Of a stretch of DNA of 64,000 nucleotides, positions 27,446 through 35,635 are shown piece after piece. The translations under genes and the position numbers were made by a program. Numbering within the stretch: the first letter of the stretch is position 1; each line of letters begins with the position of its first letter. Below the pieces are notes generated by a model, which saw only the letters and a list, made by a program, of their open reading frames with translations, was not told where the DNA came from and ran no database searches. Source of the DNA: JACMLD01 sp044227095 (lineage in GTDB: Bacteria; Bacteroidota; Bacteroidia; Chitinophagales; Chitinophagaceae); assembly GCA_044227095.1 (NCBI GenBank), contig JBGAFV010000001.1:3968001-4032000 (forward strand). Direction: 5' to 3'.

Positions 27446-28789
27446 TTAAAACTGTAATAAAAAGGACGTTCCCTCTCCTTCTGTACTTTGTACCTGCATA
27501 GTGCCTTTGTGCAACATCATAATTTGTTTGCAAAGACTAAGCCCTATACCGCTGCCATGTTTTTTGGTACTGAAGAAAGGAATGAAAATTTTATCAAGCA
27601 CTTCTTCTGTCATGCCGGTACCGTTGTCTGTTACTTTTACAATGGTCTTTTTATTATTGGCTACATAGGCAGATAAAATAATGCGGGGTTCTGTTCTCTC
27701 TTTTACGGCTTCAATGGCATTTACAAGCAGGTTAATCAACACCTGTTCCAACAGGTTAATATCTGCTTCCAGTTGCAGATCGGTATCTTTTAAAATAATT
27801 TCCAGGTCAATATTTTTTTGTTCCAGTGTTGGCTGCATAAGGTGATGCAGGTTTTCAAATAAGTTGCGCACATACACCTTCTTAAGGTTTAGTGTAGTTA
27901 TTTTATTAAGATTGCGGTAAGTTTCGGCAAACTTCAGCAAACCTTCGCTCCTTCTTTTTATGGTGTCAATGCCAAGCTCAAGATCATCTACTGCTCCTGT
28001 TTCATTGTTAAGCAGGTTTACAGATTGTTTAAGCCGGCTTTTTAATGTTTCTGCAAGTGAGGAAATAGGTGCAATTGAATTCATAATTTCATGCGTCATT
28101 ACACTCAACAATTTTTGCCATGCTTTAGATTCTGTTTCATCAAGTGCTTCATTTACGTTCTGAAAAGCAATCAGCTTAAATTTTTTTCCTTCTGTCTGGA
28201 ATGCGGTTGCCGATAATAATATTTTAAAAGAAGTCTTATCGTGATGCGCATTGGCAATTTTTGCTTCCCCCGGTTTTAAAGTTAAAATGCCATTATATAA
28301 AGGAGCGTCCCTTTTTTCAAGCGAATGAATGGTTTTAAGGTAAGGCAATTGCAAAAGATTTTTCAGCGATTCATTCATCCATATTACTTCACCGCCATCT
28401 TCCTGGTAAGATAAAATGCCAGTGTCTACCAGTTCAAGTATTTTTTGTACATACTGGTATTGTGTTTCTTTTTCTTTGCTGATAACTTTAAAAGTGGAAT
28501 TGATTTCATTGAAACCCTGACGCAGTGGTTGTAAATCTACCGGTGCATGTTTTACATCAAAATAGCGGGAAAAATCGCGGTAATGAACAGATTCCACAAA
28601 TTGATCCAATTCATCATGCGCTTTTTTCTGAAAGCGATAAAAATCTGTAAGCTGGTAGATTATAACCGGGGTAAGTATAATAAGATAAACATACAGGCCT
28701 TTAATAAGCAAATAGGAAGCAAAGCTTAAAACAAAAAAAAGTAAAAAAACACGTATAAAAATCCGCCACTCGGTAGTTTTAAAAAACAT
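27446..28789 (-). CDS. Sensor histidine kinase (NtrB-like)
   Basis: 447 residues from the ATG at 28789; a TTG at 28810 would add seven residues. Two adjacent hydrophobic helices (~11-46) anchor it with almost no periplasmic loop, so it probably senses within the membrane or cytoplasm. A PAS-like domain (~110-205) follows, then HisKA with the phospho-acceptor His233 in MTHEIMNS, then a HATPase domain: N box LINLLVNAIEAV, DNGTGM, PFFSTK and GSGIGLSL. It should phosphorylate the NtrC-type regulator encoded 161 bp upstream on the same strand. Envelope stress or lipid state would be a reasonable signal given the neighbouring efflux genes, but that is inference. Confidence 0.9.
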   Translation of the reverse strand: MFFKTTEWRIFIRVFLLFFVLSFASYLLIKGLYVYLIILTPVIIYQLTDFYRFQKKAHDELDQFVESVHYRDFSRYFDVKHAPVDLQPLRQGFNEINSTFKVISKEKETQYQYVQKILELVDTGILSYQEDGGEVIWMNESLKNLLQLPYLKTIHSLEKRDAPLYNGILTLKPGEAKIANAHHDKTSFKILLSATAFQTEGKKFKLIAFQNVNEALDETESKAWQKLLSVMTHEIMNSIAPISSLAETLKSRLKQSVNLLNNETGAVDDLELGIDTIKRRSEGLLKFAETYRNLNKITTLNLKKVYVRNLFENLHHLMQPTLEQKNIDLEIILKDTDLQLEADINLLEQVLINLLVNAIEAVKERTEPRIILSAYVANNKKTIVKVTDNGTGMTEEVLDKIFIPFFSTKKHGSGIGLSLCKQIMMLHKGTMQVQSTEGEGTSFLLQF

Positions 28790-28950
28790 AATATTTGATT
28801 CTTTAGCCAAGGGTTGAAATTAGTAATTAGGAATTAATAATTAGTAATTAAGATCCATTATTATAAGACTTATGCAACTTACAAGAAGGTTGTATAGACA
28901 ATAGTAAACCTGGTAAGCAGAATTATTAATTGCTAATTCTTAATTACTAA
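28790..28950. repeat. Inverted repeat between regulator and kinase genes
   Basis: ATTAGTAATTAGGAATTA-type words (about 28818-28850) are mirrored by their complement (about 28921-28951), with a ~70-bp spacer. It is an inverted pair of the GGAATTA word family within the two-component operon. It could weaken or separate kinase expression from that of the regulator. Confidence 0.55.
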
Positions 28951-30312
28951 CTAGATATCATACTTGCTTAATCTCCGGTACAAAGCAGTTCTTGTAAGGC
29001 CCAGTTCCTTAGCTGCTTTAGAAATATTGCCATTGTTTTTTTCAATTACACGGAGAATGGTATTTTTTTCGATAGCGCTTAGTTTTGATTCTGCTGGTTC
29101 TTCATCCTGCACACCTGCGCTTTCTATTGGTGAAAAGATAATGTCTTTTGCTTCCAGCACATTGCCATCGCTCATAATAACCGCCCTTTCTATACTGTAT
29201 TGCAGTTCGCGAATATTACCAGGATAATGATAGTGCAAAAGTTTGTCCAGCGCTTTTTCATCAAACTCAAGAACAGGTTTCAGGTATTTATTGCTGTAAA
29301 TTTTGCTGAAATGTTTTGCCAGTAAAATAATATCATCTCCGCGTTTGCGCAAAGGCGGTACCATTATTTCAACAGTATTAATGCGGTAAACAAGATCTTT
29401 TCTAAACCTGCTTTCATTGGCAAGATCCGTAATGGGTACATTGGTTGCACATATAAGGCGAATGTCAACAGGAACCGGTTCATTGGAACCAAGCTTTGTT
29501 ATTTGCCTGTTTTGCAACACACTTAATAATTTTGCCTGCTGCTGTAAAGTAATATTTCCTATTTCATCAAGAAAAAGTGTTCCTCCAGAAGCAGATTCAA
29601 ACCTTCCTACCCTGTCTTCACGTGCATCTGTAAATGCCCCTTTTTTGTGGCCAAAGAGTTCGCTTTCAAAAAGCGTTTCAGTAAGTGCACCAACATCTAC
29701 TTTTACAAAAGGTTTGTCGGCACGCATAGAATGTTCAAAAATTGCTTTTGCAATCAGGTCTTTACCTGTACCGTTTTCCCCAAGTATGAGGATGTTTGCA
29801 TCGGTTGGAGCAATCTTTTCAACCTTATAAAGAATTTCGCGGATAACTTCACTCTCGCCTATCAATTCTTTGCCAGAAAAGGTTTCTGTTTTAGGAATGC
29901 TTAAAGAATTTGATTTAGCCGCATTTTTTTTGAGGCAATCCTTAATGGTTTCAATGAGCTTTTCATTGTGCCAGGGTTTAACCACAAAATCTGCTGCACC
30001 TTCTTTGAGGGAACGTACGGCCAAATCAATATCGCCATAGGCAGTTATCATAATAACAGCAGCGGATGATCTGAACTCTCCCCTTATTTTCCTCAACCAG
30101 AACAATCCTTCGTTACCGGTATTGATAGAGCTGTTGAAGTTCATATCAAGCAGTATCAAATCATAATTCTGTTTGGCAAGTTGTGCACGTATGTTTTCCG
30201 GGTTCTTTTCAATTACTACTTCACGTGCTTCTGTTTTTAATAGCAAACGCACTGCGGTAAGCACATCTGTATCATCATCTATCACTAATATTGAGGCATT
30301 CTTAAGATTCAA
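28951..30312 (-). CDS. Sigma-54-dependent response regulator, NtrC family
   Basis: 453 residues, starting at a TTG (30312); an in-frame stop lies just upstream and no ATG fits before the receiver domain. Receiver domain ~6-120 with acidic pocket IDDD, phospho-acceptor Asp56 (LLDMN) and Lys112. Central AAA+ domain ~140-385 with Walker A GENGTGKD (178-185), the sigma-54 contact loop GAFTDA (225-230, instead of GAFTGA) and Walker B GGTLFLDE (243-250). Fis-type HTH at the end (NISKAAKELGLTRTALYRRL). It should bind enhancer dyads and open sigma-54 promoters when phosphorylated. It is divergent from the efflux operon, whose upstream region holds two dyads of the type described in this window. Confidence 0.93.
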   Translation of the reverse strand: MNLKNASILVIDDDTDVLTAVRLLLKTEAREVVIEKNPENIRAQLAKQNYDLILLDMNFNSSINTGNEGLFWLRKIRGEFRSSAAVIMITAYGDIDLAVRSLKEGAADFVVKPWHNEKLIETIKDCLKKNAAKSNSLSIPKTETFSGKELIGESEVIREILYKVEKIAPTDANILILGENGTGKDLIAKAIFEHSMRADKPFVKVDVGALTETLFESELFGHKKGAFTDAREDRVGRFESASGGTLFLDEIGNITLQQQAKLLSVLQNRQITKLGSNEPVPVDIRLICATNVPITDLANESRFRKDLVYRINTVEIMVPPLRKRGDDIILLAKHFSKIYSNKYLKPVLEFDEKALDKLLHYHYPGNIRELQYSIERAVIMSDGNVLEAKDIIFSPIESAGVQDEEPAESKLSAIEKNTILRVIEKNNGNISKAAKELGLTRTALYRRLSKYDI

Positions 30313-30494
30313 AGTGTAAAGTTTTTATTGCATGATTAGGTTAGTTATAGCTGCAAGTTACACGCTACTGGTTGCAAGTCATTTGCAACGATAAATGCTT
30401 GAAACTTAAAGCTAGCAGCTAGTGGCTAACAATTATACCATAAATGCAAATGCATGATAAACAATTTTTAAGAATTGACATGATAATTTAAGAT
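30313..30494. repeat. AGCT-rich repeat in the divergent regulator/efflux region
   Basis: From about 30345 to 30430 the sequence is a run of imperfect AGCTAnnAGCT and GCAAGT words, the same simple repeat found in other gaps (4380-4415, 9806-9885, 32955-33050, 43530-43565, 60728-60765, 63297-63335). No gene was seen. Confidence 0.5.
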
Positions 30495-30533
30495 TGTATC
30501 GAAAGCGGACACCTTTTGTAACATTACCGGACA
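30495..30533 (+). promoter_or_regulatory. Tandem activator-binding dyads upstream of the efflux operon
   Basis: Two units of TGTAWC-N5-CGGACA lie in tandem: TGTATC (30495) with CGGACA (30506), and TGTAAC (30517) with CGGACA (30528), offset by 22 bp or two helical turns. The proximal centre (30525) is 62 bp upstream of the GG of a -24-like element. The position next to the NtrC-type regulator gene makes that protein the likely binder. Confidence 0.6.
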
Positions 30534-30585
30534 ATAACGAAGGTAATCGTAGTACAAACGGTTGACAATCATTATTCTGGTATAC

Positions 30586-30601
30586 TGGCACATTCTTATC
30601 T
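30586..30601 (+). promoter_or_regulatory. Sigma-54-type -24/-12 element for the efflux operon
   Basis: TGGCAC matches the -24 consensus exactly. The -12 half (TATCT after five bases) keeps only the C of the GC pair, so it is weak. It lies about 95 bp before the adaptor gene ATG. Confidence 0.4.
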
Positions 30602-30696
30602 ATACAGGTTGCCGGAAGTTTCTCATGTTTGTTTGTAAAGCTAACCTGGTTGAGCAAAGCCGGGTTAGTTTTTAAAAAATAAAAGTAAAAATCAAG

Positions 30697-31950
30697 ATGG
30701 ATAGAGTTATAGAAAAAAAGACCTGGACGACAAAACGTATATTGACAATAGCGGGTATTGTAGCAATCGTTGCGCTTATAGGCGCCAGTTATTATTTCAC
30801 ATCGGGCAAAACAAAATTAAACCAGGATACTGACAGGCTCACCATCAGTGAAATTAAAAAAGGGCCGTACAAAGATAACATACCGGTTAATGGTGTTGTA
30901 TTGCCACTTACTTCCATTTACCTGGATGCAACAGAAGGCGGACGTGTAGAAGAAAAATATGTTGAAGATGGTGCTATAATGAAAAAAGGCGATCCTATTC
31001 TTCGTCTTTCTAACACAGACCTGATGATGACAATGATGAGCTCTCAGAATAATGTGTACAACACGCTTACACAGATGCAGATTAACCAAACAAATGCTTC
31101 TCAAAATACCGTAAATAAAAGAACGGCTATGGCGGATGTGCTTAGCCTTTATAACGAAGCGGAACGTGTATACAGCCTTGATAAAAGATTGTACAATGAA
31201 AAAGCAATCGGCCTTCAGGAATTTAAGCAAGCTGAAAACAATTATAATTACTACCGCCAGAAAAAAACGTTGATGGAGCAGATCTTGTCGCAAGACTCTG
31301 CATCAAGGGCGCAACAGGCCTCTCAGGATAAAAGATCTTACCAGGGTTCTCAAAATGCATTAAGCATTATGGAGAAAAAAGTTGGTGACCTTATTGTTCG
31401 TGCACCGGTTGATGGTCAGCTTACTTCTCTTGACGCTGAAATTGGAGAGAATAAAAACAAAGGCCAGCGTCTTGGACAATTGGATGTACTTAGCGGTTTT
31501 AAAGTAAGGGTGAATGTAGACGAGCATTATCTGTCACGCATTTTTGTAGGACAAACCGGTGAGTTTACGTTTGCCAACAAATCATATAAACTTAAAATCA
31601 AAAAAGTATTTACACAGGTATTAAACAATACATTCCAGGTAGATATGGAGTTTGTAGGTGAAGTGCCGCAAGGTATACGCCGCGGGCAAACACTACAAAT
31701 AGTATTGGCATTAAGCGATGAAACTGTTGCTATATTATTACCTAAAGGTGGGTTTTACCAGCAAACCGGTGGTAACTGGATCTTTAAAGTAAGCGAAGAT
31801 GGAAAAACGGCTACCCGTGTAGATATTCAACTGGGTAGACAAAGTATAGATTATTATGAAGTGCTTGGCGGATTAAACCCCGGTGACAAAGTAATCACTT
31901 CCAGCTATGAAAACTATGGAACCATCCAGGAGTTGGTGCTCAAAAAATAA
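30697..31950 (+). CDS. HlyD/MacA-type periplasmic adaptor protein
   Basis: 417 residues. One N-terminal membrane helix (~14-34), then a biotinyl-lipoyl half (~55-110), a long alpha-hairpin coiled coil (~112-225), the second lipoyl half (VGDLIVRAPVDGQLTSLDAEIGE, ~230-255), a beta-barrel, and a membrane-proximal domain ending LKK. It bridges an inner-membrane ABC permease to an outer-membrane channel. No TolC-like gene is in the window. It is the first gene of the efflux operon, with the ABC ATPase and permease P2 following. Confidence 0.9.
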   Translation: MDRVIEKKTWTTKRILTIAGIVAIVALIGASYYFTSGKTKLNQDTDRLTISEIKKGPYKDNIPVNGVVLPLTSIYLDATEGGRVEEKYVEDGAIMKKGDPILRLSNTDLMMTMMSSQNNVYNTLTQMQINQTNASQNTVNKRTAMADVLSLYNEAERVYSLDKRLYNEKAIGLQEFKQAENNYNYYRQKKTLMEQILSQDSASRAQQASQDKRSYQGSQNALSIMEKKVGDLIVRAPVDGQLTSLDAEIGENKNKGQRLGQLDVLSGFKVRVNVDEHYLSRIFVGQTGEFTFANKSYKLKIKKVFTQVLNNTFQVDMEFVGEVPQGIRRGQTLQIVLALSDETVAILLPKGGFYQQTGGNWIFKVSEDGKTATRVDIQLGRQSIDYYEVLGGLNPGDKVITSSYENYGTIQELVLKK

Positions 31951-31987
31951 AATTAAACCTGTTCTTTATAATATTAAATGCTGTTTT

Positions 31988-32182
31988 ATGAAACAAAAAA
32001 TAATTATCGTCGTCCTTTTGGCTGCAGCCATGTATTTGCCTGTAGGATCAAAAGAGTGTGGAAAATCAATTAGCTGTCCGCAGGCACAGGCTAAAATAAA
32101 AACAGAAAAGGCTGCAGAAATTACAGAAGAGTTAAGCAGTTTTCCTGCTTCACCATTTAGCAGATCGTTGCTAAACCTGTAA
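31988..32182 (+). CDS. Small secreted Cys-containing protein in the efflux operon
   Basis: 64 residues from the ATG at 31988 (a longer frame from 31907 only overlaps the adaptor gene's end). It has a clean signal peptide (MKQKIIIVVLLAAAMYLPVG), then a short mature part with two cysteines (KECGKSISCPQ) and a hydrophilic tail. It sits between adaptor and ATPase genes on the same strand, 37 bp after the adaptor stop. No family is recognised. It could be an accessory peptide of the transporter, or a chance frame; the signal peptide and placement favour a gene. Confidence 0.5.
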   Translation: MKQKIIIVVLLAAAMYLPVGSKECGKSISCPQAQAKIKTEKAAEITEELSSFPASPFSRSLLNL

Positions 32183-32272
32183 CTAAAGCAACAGACTTTC
32201 GTCATACAATATTAAAATTGAAAAAAACTTTTATAATCTTAATACCAATCTTTCAATCTAAACTGTAACAAG

Positions 32273-32950
32273 ATGATAAACATTACCGGTCTCGAGAAAA
32301 TTTATCGCACGGAGGAAGTAGAAACCGTAGCATTGAACAAATTGTCTTTTGAAGTTAAGGACGGAGAATTTGTTGCTGTTATGGGCCCTTCTGGTTGCGG
32401 CAAATCTACACTGCTGAACATCCTTGGTTTGCTAGACGATCCCGATGACGGTAGTTTTTTGTTCAACGGGATTGAAGTAGCAAAATTCAACGAACGCAAA
32501 AGGGCCGAACTACGCAAACGCAATATCGGTTTTGTATTCCAGAGCTTTAACCTTATTGATGAGCTTACTGTTTTTGAAAACGTAGAGCTTCCACTGATTT
32601 ACCTCGGTATTAAGGGCGATGAAAGAAAAAAACGTGTAGAAGAAGTGCTGGACAAAGTTCAGATTATGCACAGGCGCAACCACTACCCGCAACAGTTATC
32701 TGGTGGTCAGCAACAGCGTGTTGCCGTAGCACGAGCCGTTGTAAACAAACCCAAGTTAATACTTGCGGATGAGCCCACTGGTAACCTGGATAGCAGCAAT
32801 GGTAATGAAGTAATGGAAATGCTTACAGATTTGAACGAACAGGGCACTACTATTATAATGGTTACACACAGCGAACACGATGCACGTTACAGCCATCGCA
32901 TTATACGCATGCTGGATGGACAGACTGTTACAGAGAATATTTTAGTATAA
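32273..32950 (+). CDS. ABC transporter ATPase, LolD/MacB type
   Basis: 225 residues, the usual size for this class. Walker A GPSGCGKST (38-46), Q-loop FQSFNL with Gln90, signature LSGGQQQR (142-149), Walker B LILADE (162-167) followed by PTGNLD, and the switch His199 (VTHSEHD). This group powers FtsX-like permeases in lipoprotein release, macrolide/peptide efflux and envelope-stress transport. It is the only ABC ATPase gene in the window, so it may serve permease P2 and possibly several of the other permeases. It lies 90 bp after the small secreted protein gene and 103 bp before P2. Confidence 0.95.
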   Translation: MINITGLEKIYRTEEVETVALNKLSFEVKDGEFVAVMGPSGCGKSTLLNILGLLDDPDDGSFLFNGIEVAKFNERKRAELRKRNIGFVFQSFNLIDELTVFENVELPLIYLGIKGDERKKRVEEVLDKVQIMHRRNHYPQQLSGGQQQRVAVARAVVNKPKLILADEPTGNLDSSNGNEVMEMLTDLNEQGTTIIMVTHSEHDARYSHRIIRMLDGQTVTENILV

Positions 32951-33053
32951 GACGCACAACCTTTAGCTATTGGCTATTAGCTTTTACCTGTTAGTAATCC
33001 TCTCAGCAAAAAATGGCTAACAGCTAATGGTTAACAGCCAATAGCTTTCTTCT
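32951..33053. repeat. AGCTATT-rich simple repeat before P2
   Basis: Imperfect copies of the words TAGCTATTGGC and GGCTAACAGC fill the whole gap and could pair with each other as a loose hairpin. No promoter was recognised, so P2 is probably transcribed from the efflux operon promoter. Confidence 0.5.
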
Positions 33054-35420
33054 ATGCTTAAAAACTACTTCAAAATAGCGTTCCGCAATTTGTGGAAAAG
33101 AAAAGGATATTCATTCATTAATATTCTTGGATTAACAATAGGGATGGCCAGCGCTATCCTTATTTTGTTGTGGATACAGAATGAAATGAGTTTCGATCGG
33201 TTCTTCAAAAAATCTGACAGGTTGTACACCATGTACAACCGTGATAAGTTTAATGGAGAAGTATGGGCATGGAATACTACGCCAAAAATTATGGCCCCTA
33301 CCCTTAAACACGATTATGCTGAAGTAGAAGACGCAGTTCGTTATAACAATATTACTTTTCTAACTTCAGTTGGCGAGAAGAAGTTTAATATACGCGGTGC
33401 TTTTGTGGACAGCAGTTTCTTAAGCATGTTCGATTTTCCGCTTATTGCTGGTAATGCAAAACAATCACTTGCCGGCAACTACAATATTGTTCTTACTGAA
33501 AAAATGGCCAAAAAATTATTTGGCAATGAAGACCCAATGGGTAAAGTTGTGCTGATAGACAGTAATGCAAATTTTACCGTTTCCGCAGTCTTAAAAGATT
33601 TACCCAGCAATACTTCTTTTGAATTTGAATACCTCATTCCCTGGGCTTTTATGGACAAGCTTGACTGGAACGATAAAGGCTGGGGCAATAATTCAGTTAC
33701 TACCTATATCACATTAAAGCCTGGTACATCGCACGAAGCCTTCGATAAAAAAATAAAAGACATTACTACCAGTCATTCTGATGAATCAGAAAAAGTTTTT
33801 TCTTATCTCCTAAGCAAGCGTCACCTGTACGGAAAAAGTGAGAATGGTAACCTTGTAGACGGACAAATAGAAACGGTAAGGTTGTTTGCTGTTATAGCCG
33901 GATTTATTTTATTAATTGCCTGTATCAATTTTATGAACCTCTCCACTGCACGCAGTGAGAAACGTGCAAAAGAAGTAGGTATAAGAAAAGTATCAGGCGC
34001 ATTAAAGGGTTCGCTAATCGCACAGTTTATCGGCGAAAGTGTTTTGCTCTCTGCCATTGCATTTGTGTTTGCAATCATTGTAGTACAATTATCACTCGGC
34101 GGGTTCAATCAGTTGGTAGGAAAAGAGTTGTTTATCAATTACAGCAACCCGTCATACTGGTTGTATGCTTTTTTGTTTATTTTATTTACTGGTTTTCTTG
34201 CCGGCAGCTATCCCGCATTTTATTTATCTTCTTTTACGCCGGTAAAAGTGCTTAAAGGAACCTTTAAGAAAGCCAATGCACTGGTTACACCACGCAAAGT
34301 ATTAGTGGTGTTGCAATTTACTTTTGCTATTATTCTTATTATCTCCACCATAATAGTTCAGCACCAGATAAAATATGCACAAAACCGGGATGCAGGTTAC
34401 AACCGCAATAACCTTGTATATGCTTTTATGCAGGGCGAATCTGATAAACATTACCTCGCTATTAAAAACGATGTTATAAAAAGCGGCGCTGTTGTTTCTG
34501 TAACAAGATCTGCCAACCCAATTACACAGCGCTGGAGCGATAGCTGGGGTTTTAGTTGGGAAGGAAGTACAGAAACTGATAAAAAACTCGATTTTACACG
34601 TCTTGGTTCTGATGCCGATTTTATTAAAACAACAGGTGTTAAATTAAAAGAAGGCCGCGACATTGATGTATATAATTATCCTACAGACAGTACAGCGGTA
34701 ATGCTGAATGAAGCAGCAGTAACAGCAATGCATTTAAAAGATCCTATTGGTAAAGAAATACGCAGTGGCGATTTTAAAATGCATGTTGTAGGCGTAATAA
34801 ATGATTTTATACTTGAATCGCCTTTTGAGAAAAAGGTAAACCCGATGATGATTAACGGCCCCAACCCCAATGGAAATTACTTCCAGGTAATGCACATGAA
34901 ACTGAACGGGGCAAACAATACTGCAGACAATATTAGCAAGCTGGAAAAAATTTTCAGGCAGTACAATCCGCAGTACCCTGCCGAATTTGTATTTGCAGAT
35001 GAATCTTACGCCAGGAAATTTAAATCTCAGCAACGTACCGGTACACTTGCTACTTTATTTGCCGCCTTAACCATTTTCATTTCCTGCCTCGGGTTATTTG
35101 GATTGGCAACTTATATGGCGGAAAACCGCATTAAAGAAATTGGTGTACGCAAAGTGCTGGGTGCTTCTGTTTTCAGCATCACTTCATTATTATCAAAAGA
35201 TTTTCTGAAACTGGTTGGCATATCATTAGTCATTGCTTCTCCTGTTGCCTGGTGGGCGATGGATAAATGGCTGGAGAATTATTCTTATCATATCAGTATT
35301 GAATGGTGGGTATTTGCTGCTGCGGGTATTTTGTCGATACTTATAGCATTGGCAACTGTAAGCTATCAGTCAATTAAAGCGGCTGTTTCAAATCCGGTGA
35401 AGTCACTCCGTACTGAGTAA
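33054..35420 (+). CDS. ABC permease, MacB/FtsX type (P2)
   Basis: 788 residues. Helices at about 20-42, 280-302, 325-355, 365-390, 418-440, 670-695, 722-745 and 755-775 enclose two large periplasmic domains. Conserved words: IACINFMNLSTARSEKRAKE (FtsX 1), GSYPAFYLSSF (helix 4), IKEIGVRKVLGASV (FtsX 2) and the terminal NPVKSLRTE. Because it directly follows the adaptor and ATPase genes, it is the best candidate for the core permease of this tripartite system. Similar throughout to P1, P7 and P11. Confidence 0.92.
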   Translation: MLKNYFKIAFRNLWKRKGYSFINILGLTIGMASAILILLWIQNEMSFDRFFKKSDRLYTMYNRDKFNGEVWAWNTTPKIMAPTLKHDYAEVEDAVRYNNITFLTSVGEKKFNIRGAFVDSSFLSMFDFPLIAGNAKQSLAGNYNIVLTEKMAKKLFGNEDPMGKVVLIDSNANFTVSAVLKDLPSNTSFEFEYLIPWAFMDKLDWNDKGWGNNSVTTYITLKPGTSHEAFDKKIKDITTSHSDESEKVFSYLLSKRHLYGKSENGNLVDGQIETVRLFAVIAGFILLIACINFMNLSTARSEKRAKEVGIRKVSGALKGSLIAQFIGESVLLSAIAFVFAIIVVQLSLGGFNQLVGKELFINYSNPSYWLYAFLFILFTGFLAGSYPAFYLSSFTPVKVLKGTFKKANALVTPRKVLVVLQFTFAIILIISTIIVQHQIKYAQNRDAGYNRNNLVYAFMQGESDKHYLAIKNDVIKSGAVVSVTRSANPITQRWSDSWGFSWEGSTETDKKLDFTRLGSDADFIKTTGVKLKEGRDIDVYNYPTDSTAVMLNEAAVTAMHLKDPIGKEIRSGDFKMHVVGVINDFILESPFEKKVNPMMINGPNPNGNYFQVMHMKLNGANNTADNISKLEKIFRQYNPQYPAEFVFADESYARKFKSQQRTGTLATLFAALTIFISCLGLFGLATYMAENRIKEIGVRKVLGASVFSITSLLSKDFLKLVGISLVIASPVAWWAMDKWLENYSYHISIEWWVFAAAGILSILIALATVSYQSIKAAVSNPVKSLRTE

Positions 35421-35635
35421 CGGAATCCCAATCAAAATGGGGACAAAGAGTTTGAGGATGGAGTAATTGTGAAACGTCAGACGTCAATCGTAAGTGTAAG
35501 ACTGGAATAAAAGACAGTACAATATAACATGAGAATTAACCTATGAAAGCACCTTATCCCTGTAACAGGTAACCGGATGTAGCGTCTTATAAGAAGACAG
35601 AACAACCATCTTTCATTCGTTTAAAAATTCTCAGT
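35421..35635. other. Gap between P2 and P3
   Basis: No gene, -24/-12 element or triple-hairpin repeat was found. A TGTAAC..CCGGAT run near 35563 faintly recalls the dyad seen at 30517 but is misspaced. Confidence 0.4.

Noticed and set aside
30433..30657. A 74-residue minus-strand frame in the regulator/efflux gap
   Set aside because: It covers the tandem dyads and -24-like element, has no recognisable protein features, and would fill a region better explained as regulatory.
35421..35635. A regulatory dyad before P3 (TGTAAC ... ACCGGAT)
   Set aside because: The half-sites are misspaced and no -24-like element follows.
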